Notes under the pieces: generated by a model
Database searches by the model: none
Told to the model about the DNA's origin: nothing
The model's input: only the letters and a program-made list of their open reading frames with translations
From: JAMXLO01 sp963696645
GTDB lineage: Bacteria; Pseudomonadota; Alphaproteobacteria; Acetobacterales; Acetobacteraceae
Direction: 5' to 3'
Assembly (NCBI GenBank): GCA_963696645.1
Contig: CAVOKY010000002.1
Span: forward strand, 212,023 to 276,022
DNA: 64,000 nt
Made by a program: the position numbers and the translations under genes
Part shown: positions 34,447-42,845 of the stretch, piece by piece
How positions within the stretch are numbered: position 1 is the stretch's first letter
How the letters are laid out: each line of letters opens with the position of its first letter

Positions 34447-35895
34447 ATGACCCCACCTACAGTCCTGGTCGCCGACGACGACCGCTCAATCCGCACGGTG
34501 CTGACCCAGGCGCTTGGACGATCGGGCTACCAGGTGCGCAGCACCGGCAACGCCGCCACACTATGGCGGTGGGTGGAGGACGGCGAGGGCGATCTCGTCA
34601 TCACCGACGTCGTGATGCCGGACGAGAACGGTCTCGACCTCGTCCCGCGCATCCGCAAGCTCCGGCCAGACCTGCGGGTAGTGGTGATGAGCGCCCAGTC
34701 CACCCTGATGACTGCGGTCAAGGCGACACAGCGCGGTGCTTTCGAGTACCTCCCCAAGCCGTTTGATTTGCAGGAATTACTGTCGGTTGTCGGCCGGGCA
34801 CTTGCGGTGCCGGCCCAACCCACCGCCAGTGCGCCCGAGCCACGCGATGCGGACGAACGGCTGCCACTGATCGGCCGCAGCCCGGCGATGCAGGAGATCT
34901 ATCGGACCATCGCCAGGCTCACCACGGCAGACCTGACGGTGATGATCAACGGCGAATCGGGCACCGGAAAGGAACTGGTGGCCCGCGCGCTGCACGATTA
35001 CGGGAAACGCCGGGCTGGCCCGTTCGTTGCCATCAACATGGCGGCGATCCCACGCGAGCTGATCGAAAGCGAGCTGTTCGGCCACGAACGCGGAGCCTTC
35101 ACCGGGGCGACCACGCGCAGCCAGGGGCGTTTCGAGCAGGCGAACGGCGGCACGCTGTTCCTCGACGAGATTGGCGATATGCCACCGGAGGCACAGACAC
35201 GGCTGCTGCGGGTGTTGCAGGAAGGCGAATTCACCTCGGTCGGAGGGCGTCAGCCGATCAAGGCGAACGTGCGCATCATTGCCGCCACGCATCGCGACCT
35301 GCGCACCGCGATCCGCCTGGGGCAGTTCCGTGAGGACCTGTTCTACCGGCTCAATGTCGTGCCGATCCGGTTGCCGCCATTGCGCGAGCGGGTCGAGGAC
35401 ATCCCGCTGCTGGCCCGCCACTTCCTCGATCGCGCGCAGGACGACGGACTGCCCGCCAAGACGCTGGATCAAGGCGGAGTCGAGGAGCTGAAGCGCCACG
35501 CCTGGCCAGGCAACGTGCGCGAGTTGGAAAACCTGATGCGACGGCTGGCAGCACTCTGTCCGCACGAGACTATTGGCGCGGAACAGATTGCCGCCGAGTT
35601 GGTGGAGGCAACGCCGGCTCCGACGGAAGCGCCGGCGGTCGCCGGTCCGGAAACCCTGGTGCGTGCCGTGGAGCGGCATATCCGCGATTTCCTTGCTGCC
35701 CATGAGGGCGGTGCGGCGCCCACCGATATCTATGACCGGGTGATCGCCGAGGTGGAGCGGCCGCTGATCCGGCTGACCCTCGCTGCGACCCGAGGCAACC
35801 AGATCAAGGCGGCGGCCATGCTCGGCCTCAACCGCAATACGCTGCGCAAGAAGATCCGCGACCTCGATATTCCTGTGGTTCGGGGGCTGATGTGA
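34447..35895 (+). CDS. ntrC: Nitrogen regulation response regulator NtrC (sigma-54 activator)
   Basis: Enhancer-binding activator of sigma-54 promoters for nitrogen assimilation, 482 aa. The receiver has acidic DDD at 10-12 and phosphoacceptor Asp54 (ITDVVMPDENG). The AAA+ domain has Walker A GESGTGKE at 169-176, the sigma-54 contact loop GAFTGA at 216-221, and Walker B TLFLDEIGD. A Fis-type helix-turn-helix closes the protein (IKAAAMLGLNRNTLRKKI). It is phosphorylated by NtrB, encoded just upstream. The ntrY start (GTG 35892) overlaps its stop. Confidence 0.97.
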   Translation: MTPPTVLVADDDRSIRTVLTQALGRSGYQVRSTGNAATLWRWVEDGEGDLVITDVVMPDENGLDLVPRIRKLRPDLRVVVMSAQSTLMTAVKATQRGAFEYLPKPFDLQELLSVVGRALAVPAQPTASAPEPRDADERLPLIGRSPAMQEIYRTIARLTTADLTVMINGESGTGKELVARALHDYGKRRAGPFVAINMAAIPRELIESELFGHERGAFTGATTRSQGRFEQANGGTLFLDEIGDMPPEAQTRLLRVLQEGEFTSVGGRQPIKANVRIIAATHRDLRTAIRLGQFREDLFYRLNVVPIRLPPLRERVEDIPLLARHFLDRAQDDGLPAKTLDQGGVEELKRHAWPGNVRELENLMRRLAALCPHETIGAEQIAAELVEATPAPTEAPAVAGPETLVRAVERHIRDFLAAHEGGAAPTDIYDRVIAEVERPLIRLTLAATRGNQIKAAAMLGLNRNTLRKKIRDLDIPVVRGLM

Positions 35896-38153
35896 ATGTC
35901 GCACCGCCCCCTGGGTCGCTGAAACCGGAGCAAGCGCCCGAGCTTCCGCCCGAAGCGCCGCCGCCTCGGACGCGCTCGCTGCCGGGCAGGATCGCCGATA
36001 TCCTGCTAGGCAAGGTGGTGACGCTGGTGCTGGCCGCCCTGGCGTTCGCGGTTGGCCTGGCAACCTTCATCGTCATGGCGCGCGGCTCGCCATTCGGCCT
36101 TCAGCCCGGCGCGGGCGTCAGCCTGGTGCTCGCCAACCTGTCGGCAGTCCTGCTGCTAGGCGCGGTACTGGCCGGCCGACTGACACGTGTCTGGGTCGAG
36201 CGCCGTCGCGGATCGGCCGGATCGCGGCTGCATATTCGGTTGGTGCTGCTGTTCGGCGGCGTCGCTGTCGCGCCTACCATCGTGGTCGCCTGTTTCGCCG
36301 TCGCATTCTTTCATTTCGGCATCCAGGCCTGGTTCAATGACCCGGTGCGCCAGGCGGTCAACGAATCGCTGCAGGTCTCGCGCGGCTATCTGGAAGAGCA
36401 CCGTGACAACATTCGTGCCGTCGCGCTGGAGATGGCGAACGACCTAACACGTGCCGGTCAGTTCCTGTCCGCCGATCCATCGGTATTCGCCGAGGTGCTC
36501 GGTGCACAGACCACATTGCGCGGCCTGACCGAGGCACTGATTTATGATCCGTTGTCCAACCAGGTGCTCGCCTCGGCAGGGCTGTTCGCCGGCATGGGTG
36601 TGGAGCCTCCAGCGGCCAGCGTGACAAGCCAGGCACAGAGTGGCGACGTGGTGGTGTTGGCTGCCGGCGACGGCACGCGTGTGCGCGCAGTGGTTCGGCT
36701 GAATTCGACGCCGCCATTGATGCTGATGATCGGCCGGCCGATCGATCCGCAGATTCTGGAACACACCGCAAAGACCGAGCAGGCTGTGTCGGAGTACCAG
36801 CGCCTGGACCAGAACCGGTCGTGGCTCCAGGTCGCGTTCGCCTGGATTTTCGCCATCGTGGCCCTGCTGGTGCTGCTGGCGGCGGTGCTGATCGGGCTGG
36901 TGCTGGCCAACCAGATTGCGCGGCCGATCGGTCGGTTGATCAATGCCGCGGAGCGCGTGCGCGGCGGCGACCTGACGGTGCGTGTGGCGGAGGCGCAAAC
37001 CGGCGACGAGGTGGCCGGTCTGTCGCGGGCGTTCAATCGCATGACCGGTCAGCTTGCCGCGCAGCGCAGCGAACTGATGGATGCCTACAGCCAGATCGAC
37101 GAGCGCCGGCGGTTCACCGAGACGGTGCTGTCGGGCGTTTCGGCGGGTGTGATCGGGCTGGATGCATCCGGCCGGATCGAGCTGCCCAATCGTGCGGCCG
37201 ATGAACTACTCGGCGCTGATCTGCTGTCCTGCATCGGCCGCGAGCTTGCCGACGTGGTGCCGGAATTTTCCGAACTGCTGCATGAGGCCGCGGCATCGCC
37301 CGAACGCGCGCGGACCGCGGAGATCCAGATCGGACCGCCGACACGTCGCCGCACGCTGCTGGTGCGAATCGGTGCTGATCTGTCCGGCGGACGCACCGAC
37401 GGGTTCGTGGTGACGTTCGACGACATCACCGAACTGCAATCCGCCCAGCGCAAGGCGGCGTGGGCCGACGTGGCGCGACGCATCGCACACGAGATCAAGA
37501 ATCCGCTGACACCGATCCAACTCTCCGCCGAACGGCTGAAGCGCCGCTTCGCACGCGAGATCACGTCCGATCCCGAGACGTTCAGCCTGTGTGCGGACAC
37601 CATTATTCGCCATGTCGGTGACATCGGCCGCATGGTCGATGAATTCTCCGCCTTCGCTCGCATGCCGCAACCGGTGATCAAGCCGGAGGACATCGGGCGC
37701 ATCGCGCGCGAGGCGCTCGTGCTGCAGAAGACCGCGCGGCCGCAGATCGCCTGGCACACCGAAATTCCCGAGCGAGGGCCGGTGGCACCATGCGATCGCA
37801 GGCTGCTGCGTCAGGCACTGACCAATCTGCTGCAGAACGCGGCCGATGCGGTGACCATGCGGGGAGCCGAAAACGGGGAGGGCGGCGGGACGATCGGCCT
37901 GTCGGTGGAACAGGGAGAGGACGATGTTCGCATCATCGTGACCGATGATGGGATTGGATTGCCACAGGAAGATCGGGCGCGGCTGACAGAACCCTACGTA
38001 ACACACAAGCCGAAGGGGACCGGTCTGGGCCTCGCCATCGTCAAGAAGATCATGGAAGACCACGGAGGGCGGCTGACGTTGGACGACCGGCCGGATGGTT
38101 CTGGAGCAGTGGCCGTACTCATTCTGCCCACGAAGGTGTCGGATGGCACATGA
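35892..38153 (+). CDS. ntrY: Transmembrane sensor histidine kinase NtrY
   Basis: Membrane sensor kinase of the NtrYX pair, 753 aa. The N-terminus has four membrane spans (VTLVLAALAFAVGLATF, VSLVLANLSAVLLLGA, then two around a large periplasmic loop). HAMP follows (RPIGRLINAAERVRGGD), then PAS (VLSGVSAGVIGLDASGRI), the H-box ARRIAHEIKNPLTPIQLSA, N-box LTNLLQNAADAV and GTGLGLAIVKK. NtrY in alphaproteobacteria responds to redox or nitrogen cues and phosphorylates NtrX. Start GTG 35892 overlaps ntrC; the next gene overlaps its end by 11 nt, so ntrB to ntrX form one transcription unit. Confidence 0.95.
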   Translation: MNVAPPPGSLKPEQAPELPPEAPPPRTRSLPGRIADILLGKVVTLVLAALAFAVGLATFIVMARGSPFGLQPGAGVSLVLANLSAVLLLGAVLAGRLTRVWVERRRGSAGSRLHIRLVLLFGGVAVAPTIVVACFAVAFFHFGIQAWFNDPVRQAVNESLQVSRGYLEEHRDNIRAVALEMANDLTRAGQFLSADPSVFAEVLGAQTTLRGLTEALIYDPLSNQVLASAGLFAGMGVEPPAASVTSQAQSGDVVVLAAGDGTRVRAVVRLNSTPPLMLMIGRPIDPQILEHTAKTEQAVSEYQRLDQNRSWLQVAFAWIFAIVALLVLLAAVLIGLVLANQIARPIGRLINAAERVRGGDLTVRVAEAQTGDEVAGLSRAFNRMTGQLAAQRSELMDAYSQIDERRRFTETVLSGVSAGVIGLDASGRIELPNRAADELLGADLLSCIGRELADVVPEFSELLHEAAASPERARTAEIQIGPPTRRRTLLVRIGADLSGGRTDGFVVTFDDITELQSAQRKAAWADVARRIAHEIKNPLTPIQLSAERLKRRFAREITSDPETFSLCADTIIRHVGDIGRMVDEFSAFARMPQPVIKPEDIGRIAREALVLQKTARPQIAWHTEIPERGPVAPCDRRLLRQALTNLLQNAADAVTMRGAENGEGGGTIGLSVEQGEDDVRIIVTDDGIGLPQEDRARLTEPYVTHKPKGTGLGLAIVKKIMEDHGGRLTLDDRPDGSGAVAVLILPTKVSDGT

Positions 38154-39540
38154 CATCCTGATCGTCGACGATGAGCCTGACATCCGCCTGTTGATCGAGG
38201 GCGTGCTGCGCGATGAAGGCTATGACACGCGCGGCGCTGCTGACGCCGATGCGGCGATCGCGTCGTTCCGGGTACGTCGTCCGTCGCTGGTGATCCTGGA
38301 TGTGTGGCTGCAAGGCTCGCGGCTCGATGGGCTGGGCCTGCTGGAAGCGTTCCACAGCGAGGAACCGCACGTACCGGTGGTGATGATATCCGGTCACGGC
38401 ACGATCGAGATGGCGGTGACTGCCATCCAGCAAGGCGCCTACGACTTCATCGAGAAGCCGTTTCAGTCCGACCGGCTGCTGCTCGTGGTGCGTCGCGCAC
38501 TGGAAGCCGCCGCACTGGCGCTCGAAAATGCCGAGCTCCGCCTGCGCGCCGGACCGGAGGCCGGTCTGACCGGGGAGAGTGGGGTGATCGCTTCGTTGCG
38601 CGCCGGCGTGGAGCGCGTGGCGCCGACCGGCTCCCGCGTGCTGATCAGCGGCCCCGCCGGCTCCGGCAAGGAAGTCGTGGCCCGCATGATTCATGCCCGA
38701 TCGCGGCGGGCCGACGGTCCGTTCATCGTGCTGAACTGCGCGACACTGAATCCGATGCGCTTCGAGGAGGAATTGTTCGGCCTGGAGGCGGGACCGGACC
38801 CGCTCACGCATCCGCGCCGTGCCGGCGTTCTCGAGCGTGCGCACGGCGGCACGCTGCTGCTGGATGAGGTGTCCGACATGCCGTTGGAGACGCAGGGCAA
38901 GATCGTCCGTGCCTTGCAGGATTCCACGTTCGAGCGTCTCGGCGGCTCAGCGCGGGTGAAGGTGGATGTGCGCGTGCTGTCAACGACCAATCGGGACCTG
39001 CAGGTGGAGATCGGCAATGGCCGGTTCCGCGAGGATCTGTACTACCGGCTGGCGGTGGTGCCGCTGAAGGTGCCGGCACTGAAGGACCGCCGCGACGACG
39101 TGCCGCCGCTCGCGCAGTTGTTCATCGTGCGGTCGGCCGAGAATGCCGGCATGCCGTCGCGCGAATTGTCGGCCGACACATTGGCCGCATTACAGGCCTA
39201 TGACTGGCCCGGCAATGTGCGTCAGTTGCGCAACCTGATGGATTGGCTGCTGATCATGGCGCCGGGCGGCGCGGGCGATTCGATCCGTGCCGAGATGCTG
39301 CCGCCGGAGATCGGTGCCAATGCGCCCGCGTTGCTCAACATCGATCCGACCGCCGACATCATGGGGCTGCCGCTGCGCGAGGCGCGCGATCTGTTCGAGA
39401 CGCAGTATCTCCAGGCGCAATTGCTGCGGTTCGGCGGCAACATCTCGCGGACAGCGCAGTTTGTCGGCATGGAACGCAGCGCGCTGCATCGCAAGCTGAA
39501 GCAGTTGGGGGTGAATTCGGACGAGCGGGTGGGCGGGTAG
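38143..39540 (+). CDS. ntrX: Response regulator NtrX (NtrC family)
   Basis: Partner of NtrY, 465 aa. Receiver with DDEPD at 9-13 and phosphoacceptor Asp53 (ILDVWLQG). The AAA+ domain has Walker A ISGPAGSGKE and Walker B TLLLDEVSD. The sigma-54 loop GAFTGA is missing: the corresponding place reads LFGLEAGPDPLTHP, as in other NtrX proteins that therefore act without sigma-54. The C-terminal helix-turn-helix is ISRTAQFVGMERSALHRKL. In many relatives hfq and hflX follow; here the operon ends and an AT-rich stretch with hairpins follows. Confidence 0.95.
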   Translation: MAHDILIVDDEPDIRLLIEGVLRDEGYDTRGAADADAAIASFRVRRPSLVILDVWLQGSRLDGLGLLEAFHSEEPHVPVVMISGHGTIEMAVTAIQQGAYDFIEKPFQSDRLLLVVRRALEAAALALENAELRLRAGPEAGLTGESGVIASLRAGVERVAPTGSRVLISGPAGSGKEVVARMIHARSRRADGPFIVLNCATLNPMRFEEELFGLEAGPDPLTHPRRAGVLERAHGGTLLLDEVSDMPLETQGKIVRALQDSTFERLGGSARVKVDVRVLSTTNRDLQVEIGNGRFREDLYYRLAVVPLKVPALKDRRDDVPPLAQLFIVRSAENAGMPSRELSADTLAALQAYDWPGNVRQLRNLMDWLLIMAPGGAGDSIRAEMLPPEIGANAPALLNIDPTADIMGLPLREARDLFETQYLQAQLLRFGGNISRTAQFVGMERSALHRKLKQLGVNSDERVGG

Positions 39541-39552
39541 GGCGGCCCGACC

Positions 39553-39596
39553 GAAAGCATGTTCTTTTTTACAAAAAAAGAACCAAAAAACTTTCG
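39553..39596. terminator. Bidirectional-type A/T hairpin after ntrX
   Basis: GAAAGCATGTTCTTTTTTAC and AAAAAAAGAACCAAAAAACTTTC form a near-palindrome, with stem TTCTTTTTT-AAAAAAAGAA and outer GAAAG-CTTTC. The T-run on one side and A-run on the other suit transcription termination in either direction. It lies 13 bp after the ntrX stop. Confidence 0.6.
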
Positions 39597-39651
39597 ATCA
39601 TATAGACTGCTGCAATACTGAACCATCTAAGCAAGTGGATAAGGCTTTTTT

Positions 39652-39675
39652 GCTGCTTTTTTGCAAACAAAGAAG
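39652..39675. terminator. Second T-rich hairpin
   Basis: GCTTTTTTG, then CAAA, then CAAAGAAGC forms a 9-bp stem with one G-T wobble, within a T-rich run. It may be a second copy of the same type of palindrome seen just upstream. Confidence 0.4.
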
Positions 39676-39839
39676 CGCTTGCTTTCTCCTCTATTACAGA
39701 CACAGCGCATCCACGGTCAGGCCGTGCGCCGACAGCGGATCGCATTCCTATAACAAAATGATCAGCCATCCGGGACTGCGTAATTGCCCGCTATCTGCTA
39801 CCAATACCCGGCTGATGTCAGGTTTGCGTGGAGGTCGCC

Positions 39840-40640
39840 ATGGACGCATTGGTGGAACGGGGTTTCGCGCTAGGTCGCGAGGAGCGGCTGCGGATACGCT
39901 CGGGCGCCTTCACTGGTCCGACGTCGGGACTCGCGCCGGGCAATGTGCAGGCCAACCTGGTGATTCTGCCGCAGGCGCTGGCCAACGATTTCCTGCGCTT
40001 CGCCCAAGCCAATCCTCGGCCGTGCCCGGTACTGGCCGTGTCGGAGCCAGGTGATCCAGGCTTCCCGACGCTGGCACAGGACTTCGATGTGCGCACCGAC
40101 CTGCCGCGCTATCGCATCTGGCGACACGGTGAATTGGTCGAGGAACCGACAGACGTCCGGCATGTCTGGCGCGATGACCTGGTCAGCTTCGCCATCGGCT
40201 GCTCGTTCTCCTTCGAGGAAGCGCTGCTGGAAGACGGCATCGAGGTCCGCCACATTACCCGCGGCTGCAACGTGCCGATGTTCCGCACGTCCATCCAGTG
40301 CGTACCGGCAGGCGTGTTTCATGGCCCATTGGTGGTGTCGATGCGCCCGCTGAAGCCGGCGGATGCGATCCGCGCGGTGCAGATCACGTCACGGTTTCCG
40401 TCAGTGCACGGTGCGCCGGTGCACCTTGGGTTGCCCGAGCAGATCGGAATCAGGGACATCGGCAAGCCCGACTACGGTGATGCGGTGCCCGTGGGAGCGG
40501 ACGAACTGCCGGTGTTCTGGGCCTGTGGAGTCACGCCGCAGGCGGCGATCGCGACGGTAAGGCCGGAGTTCTGCATCACCCACGCCCCGGGTGCGATGAT
40601 GATCACCGACCTGCGCAACTCACGATTGGCGGCTCTTTGA
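39840..40640 (+). CDS. DUF1445 / D-glutamate cyclase-like putative hydro-lyase
   Basis: A 266-aa cytoplasmic protein of the UPF0317/DUF1445 family. It shows RIRSGAFTGPTSGLAPGNVQ, FLRFAQANPRPCPVLAV, the core segment VSFAIGCSFSFEEALLEDG, then RHITRGCNVPMFRTSIQC, and FCITHAPGAMMITDLRN at the end. In eukaryotes this domain is the N-terminal half of DGLUCY, which converts D-glutamate to 5-oxo-D-proline. Start ATG 39840 has GGAGG upstream. It overlaps the DUF4392 gene (TTGA), and murL and murD2 follow, so a role in D-glutamate handling is likely. Bacterial stand-alone members are mostly uncharacterised, so activity is inferred. Confidence 0.9.
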   Translation: MDALVERGFALGREERLRIRSGAFTGPTSGLAPGNVQANLVILPQALANDFLRFAQANPRPCPVLAVSEPGDPGFPTLAQDFDVRTDLPRYRIWRHGELVEEPTDVRHVWRDDLVSFAIGCSFSFEEALLEDGIEVRHITRGCNVPMFRTSIQCVPAGVFHGPLVVSMRPLKPADAIRAVQITSRFPSVHGAPVHLGLPEQIGIRDIGKPDYGDAVPVGADELPVFWACGVTPQAAIATVRPEFCITHAPGAMMITDLRNSRLAAL

Positions 40641-41545
40641 CCCGCGCGACGGTCGATCGCATCGAGGCGCTGATCCACCAGGAGGTTGGTCGCAACATCG
40701 GCGGTTTGTTCGCCGCGACGCGTGGTGGGTTGTGGCGGGCGGCGTCCGCATTGTCCACCACGCCGCGCCCTTCGATCGGTATCCTGACCGGATTCTATGT
40801 TCCGATGGGTACGCCGCCCGCGGCCGAGACCGATGGCCCGGTTGGCGCGGCGCTGCTCGCAGCGGCGTTCGCGCGTGTTTCCGTCCCGTGCCGGCTGGTC
40901 ACCGACGAGCCCTGTCGCGCGGCGTGTGCGGCGGCACTCATGGGGGCCGGCGTTCCCGGCACTCCGCTCGACGCTGTTCCGCTCGGCGGGTCGGTGGAGA
41001 ACACCATCGCGTTGTGGCGGGGGCTCGGCGTCACGCATGCGCTGTCGATCGAGCGCTGTGGGCGCAGCGCCGATGGCACACCACGCAACATGCGTGGCGA
41101 GGATATCAGCGCGTTTACCACCCCGTTGGACGATCTGTTCCTTGCCGGTCCGTGGCAGCGCATCGCGATTGGCGATGGCGGCAACGAGATCGGCATGGGG
41201 TCGGTGCCTGCTGCACTGATCAGCGCGCATGTTGCGCATGGCGAGATGATTGCCTGCGCCACGCCGGCGGATCACCTGATCGCCGCCGGCGTTTCCAACT
41301 GGGGCGCCTATGCGCTGATCGGCGCTCTGGCCGTGCTGCGATGCGACTGGCGCGACTCGCTGCTGGGATGCCTGGATGCCGACCTCGATGGCGCGGTTCT
41401 CCAGGCCACAGTAAACCAGGGACCGGCGGTTGATGGCGTGACGCGCGCCCAGGCGCTCACCGTCGACAGCCTGGCCGCGGAGGTACACCACGCCAAGCTG
41501 CGGGCGATCCGCACGATGGTGGAGGAATATGCCAGAGCCGGCTGA
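40637..41545 (+). CDS. DUF4392 (D-glutamate cyclase C-terminal-like) protein
   Basis: A 302-aa cytoplasmic protein. TTG 40637 overlaps the preceding stop. It has AATRGGLWRAASALS, GILTGFYVPMGTPPAAETDG, ALSIERCGRSADG, the conserved loop AIGDGGNEIGMGSVP and CATPADHLIAAGVSNWGAYA. DUF4392 forms the C-terminal half of mammalian DGLUCY, downstream of the DUF1445 half, so these two adjacent genes are the split form of one eukaryotic enzyme. It overlaps the murL start by 17 nt. Probably assembled with the DUF1445 product as a two-subunit enzyme (inference). Confidence 0.88.
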   Translation: MTRATVDRIEALIHQEVGRNIGGLFAATRGGLWRAASALSTTPRPSIGILTGFYVPMGTPPAAETDGPVGAALLAAAFARVSVPCRLVTDEPCRAACAAALMGAGVPGTPLDAVPLGGSVENTIALWRGLGVTHALSIERCGRSADGTPRNMRGEDISAFTTPLDDLFLAGPWQRIAIGDGGNEIGMGSVPAALISAHVAHGEMIACATPADHLIAAGVSNWGAYALIGALAVLRCDWRDSLLGCLDADLDGAVLQATVNQGPAVDGVTRAQALTVDSLAAEVHHAKLRAIRTMVEEYARAG

Positions 41546-42845
41546 ATTCATCTGCGAAGCCTATCGGTTCGAGCCCGGCACCGGCACGCTGTCGCTGCAC
41601 TATGCATTCGACACCGGCGCTCGCTTCGAGGAGCGCATCGTATTTCCCGTGCCGGAGCGTCGCCGCGATGCGCTCGAGGATGCGGCGCTCGACCGGGTGT
41701 TCCGCATGCTGCTGCTGGCCTGCGGGGTGAGCTATTACAAGGCGTCCGCGCCACCACGCGTTACCTGTGCGGCATTTCCGTTGGATCCCGCGACCGCGGC
41801 GTTCTTTACCAGCTTCTACACCAAGGGGTTGGCGGAGTTTGCCTACCGCAATGGCATCAATCTTGAGTCGCGACTGCATATCGCGGCCGCTGCGGTCGAG
41901 CCGCCGACCGCTATCGGGCTCACGCTGCCGCGCCGCACCTGCGTGCCGATTGGCGGCGGCAAGGATTCCATTGTCTCCGTAGAATGCCTAAAGCAGGGCG
42001 GCGAGCCGCTGGTGTTGTTCTCGCTTGGCACGGCGGCGCCGATCGAGGCGACAATCCGGCAGTCCGGCGTGCCGGCGATCCGGGTGACGCGGGTGCTCGA
42101 TCCGACGCTGTTCGCGTTGAATGCCGCCGGCGCGCTGAACGGCCATGTGCCGATCACCGGCATCCTGAGCATGATCGTGCTTGGCTGCGCCATCATCAGC
42201 GGCTTCGATACGATCGCGATGTCGAACGAGCATTCCGCCAGCGCGCCGAACATCATGTCGGGCGGGCTCGAGGTAAATCATCAGTGGAGTAAGTCGTTCG
42301 CGTTCGAGCAGGCGTTGCAAAGCCACGTGGCGCGACACGTTCTCGATGGCATCAGGTATTTTTCGTTGTTGCGTCCGCTGACCGAGATTGCCATCGCGCG
42401 CCGGTTTGCCCGTCATCCAGCCTATCTGCCGATATTCCGTAGCTGCAACACGGCCTTCCGCCAGGCAGCCGAGACGCGGGCGAGCAACTGGTGCTGTGAT
42501 TGTCCGAAGTGCCGCTTCGTCTATCTGGCGCTGGCGCCGTTCGTCGCCAGGCCGCTACTCATCGCCACTTTCGGGCGGGACCTGCTGGATGACCCGGCGC
42601 AGATCGATGGCTTTGCCGAACTGTGTGGCCTGCACAGTCACAAGCCGTTCGAGTGTGTGGGTGAGATCGAGGAAAGCGCCACGGTGATGCATCGCCTCGC
42701 GGCGACGGCCGATTGGCGCGAGGCTCGCGTGGTTCGTGCACTGTCACCAAAAGTTACCGCGGACGATCTGACATCGCTGTTCGCACCGCGCGAGCCGCAC
42801 GCGGTGCCCGATCGCTTCATGGCGATGCTCGATGCGTGTGGATGA
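41529..42845 (+). CDS. murL: UDP-MurNAc-L-Ala-L-Glu epimerase MurL
   Basis: Glycopeptidyl-glutamate epimerase of the alternative D-glutamate route: it turns the L-Glu of UDP-MurNAc-L-Ala-L-Glu into D-Glu after MurD2 has added it. It is 438 aa, family length. It has the PP-loop-like CVPIGGGKDSIVSVECLK, an AMSNEHSASAPN segment and the cysteine-rich NWCCDCPKCRFVYLAL. MurL activates the glutamate carboxylate with ATP, which fits the GGKDS loop. ATG 41529 has GGAGG upstream; it overlaps DUF4392 at its start and murD2 by 14 nt at its end. The family is known from Xanthomonas and some alpha- and actinobacteria. Confidence 0.92.
   Translation: MPEPAEFICEAYRFEPGTGTLSLHYAFDTGARFEERIVFPVPERRRDALEDAALDRVFRMLLLACGVSYYKASAPPRVTCAAFPLDPATAAFFTSFYTKGLAEFAYRNGINLESRLHIAAAAVEPPTAIGLTLPRRTCVPIGGGKDSIVSVECLKQGGEPLVLFSLGTAAPIEATIRQSGVPAIRVTRVLDPTLFALNAAGALNGHVPITGILSMIVLGCAIISGFDTIAMSNEHSASAPNIMSGGLEVNHQWSKSFAFEQALQSHVARHVLDGIRYFSLLRPLTEIAIARRFARHPAYLPIFRSCNTAFRQAAETRASNWCCDCPKCRFVYLALAPFVARPLLIATFGRDLLDDPAQIDGFAELCGLHSHKPFECVGEIEESATVMHRLAATADWREARVVRALSPKVTADDLTSLFAPREPHAVPDRFMAMLDACG

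Larger units (their letters stand above)
39541..39839. other. AT-rich intergenic region after ntrX
   Basis: A 299-bp stretch with far lower GC than its neighbours and runs of T and A. It holds two hairpins (separate entries) and the leader of the D-glutamate/MurL operon. No open frame looks like protein. The hfq gene expected here in many relatives is absent. Confidence 0.6.
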
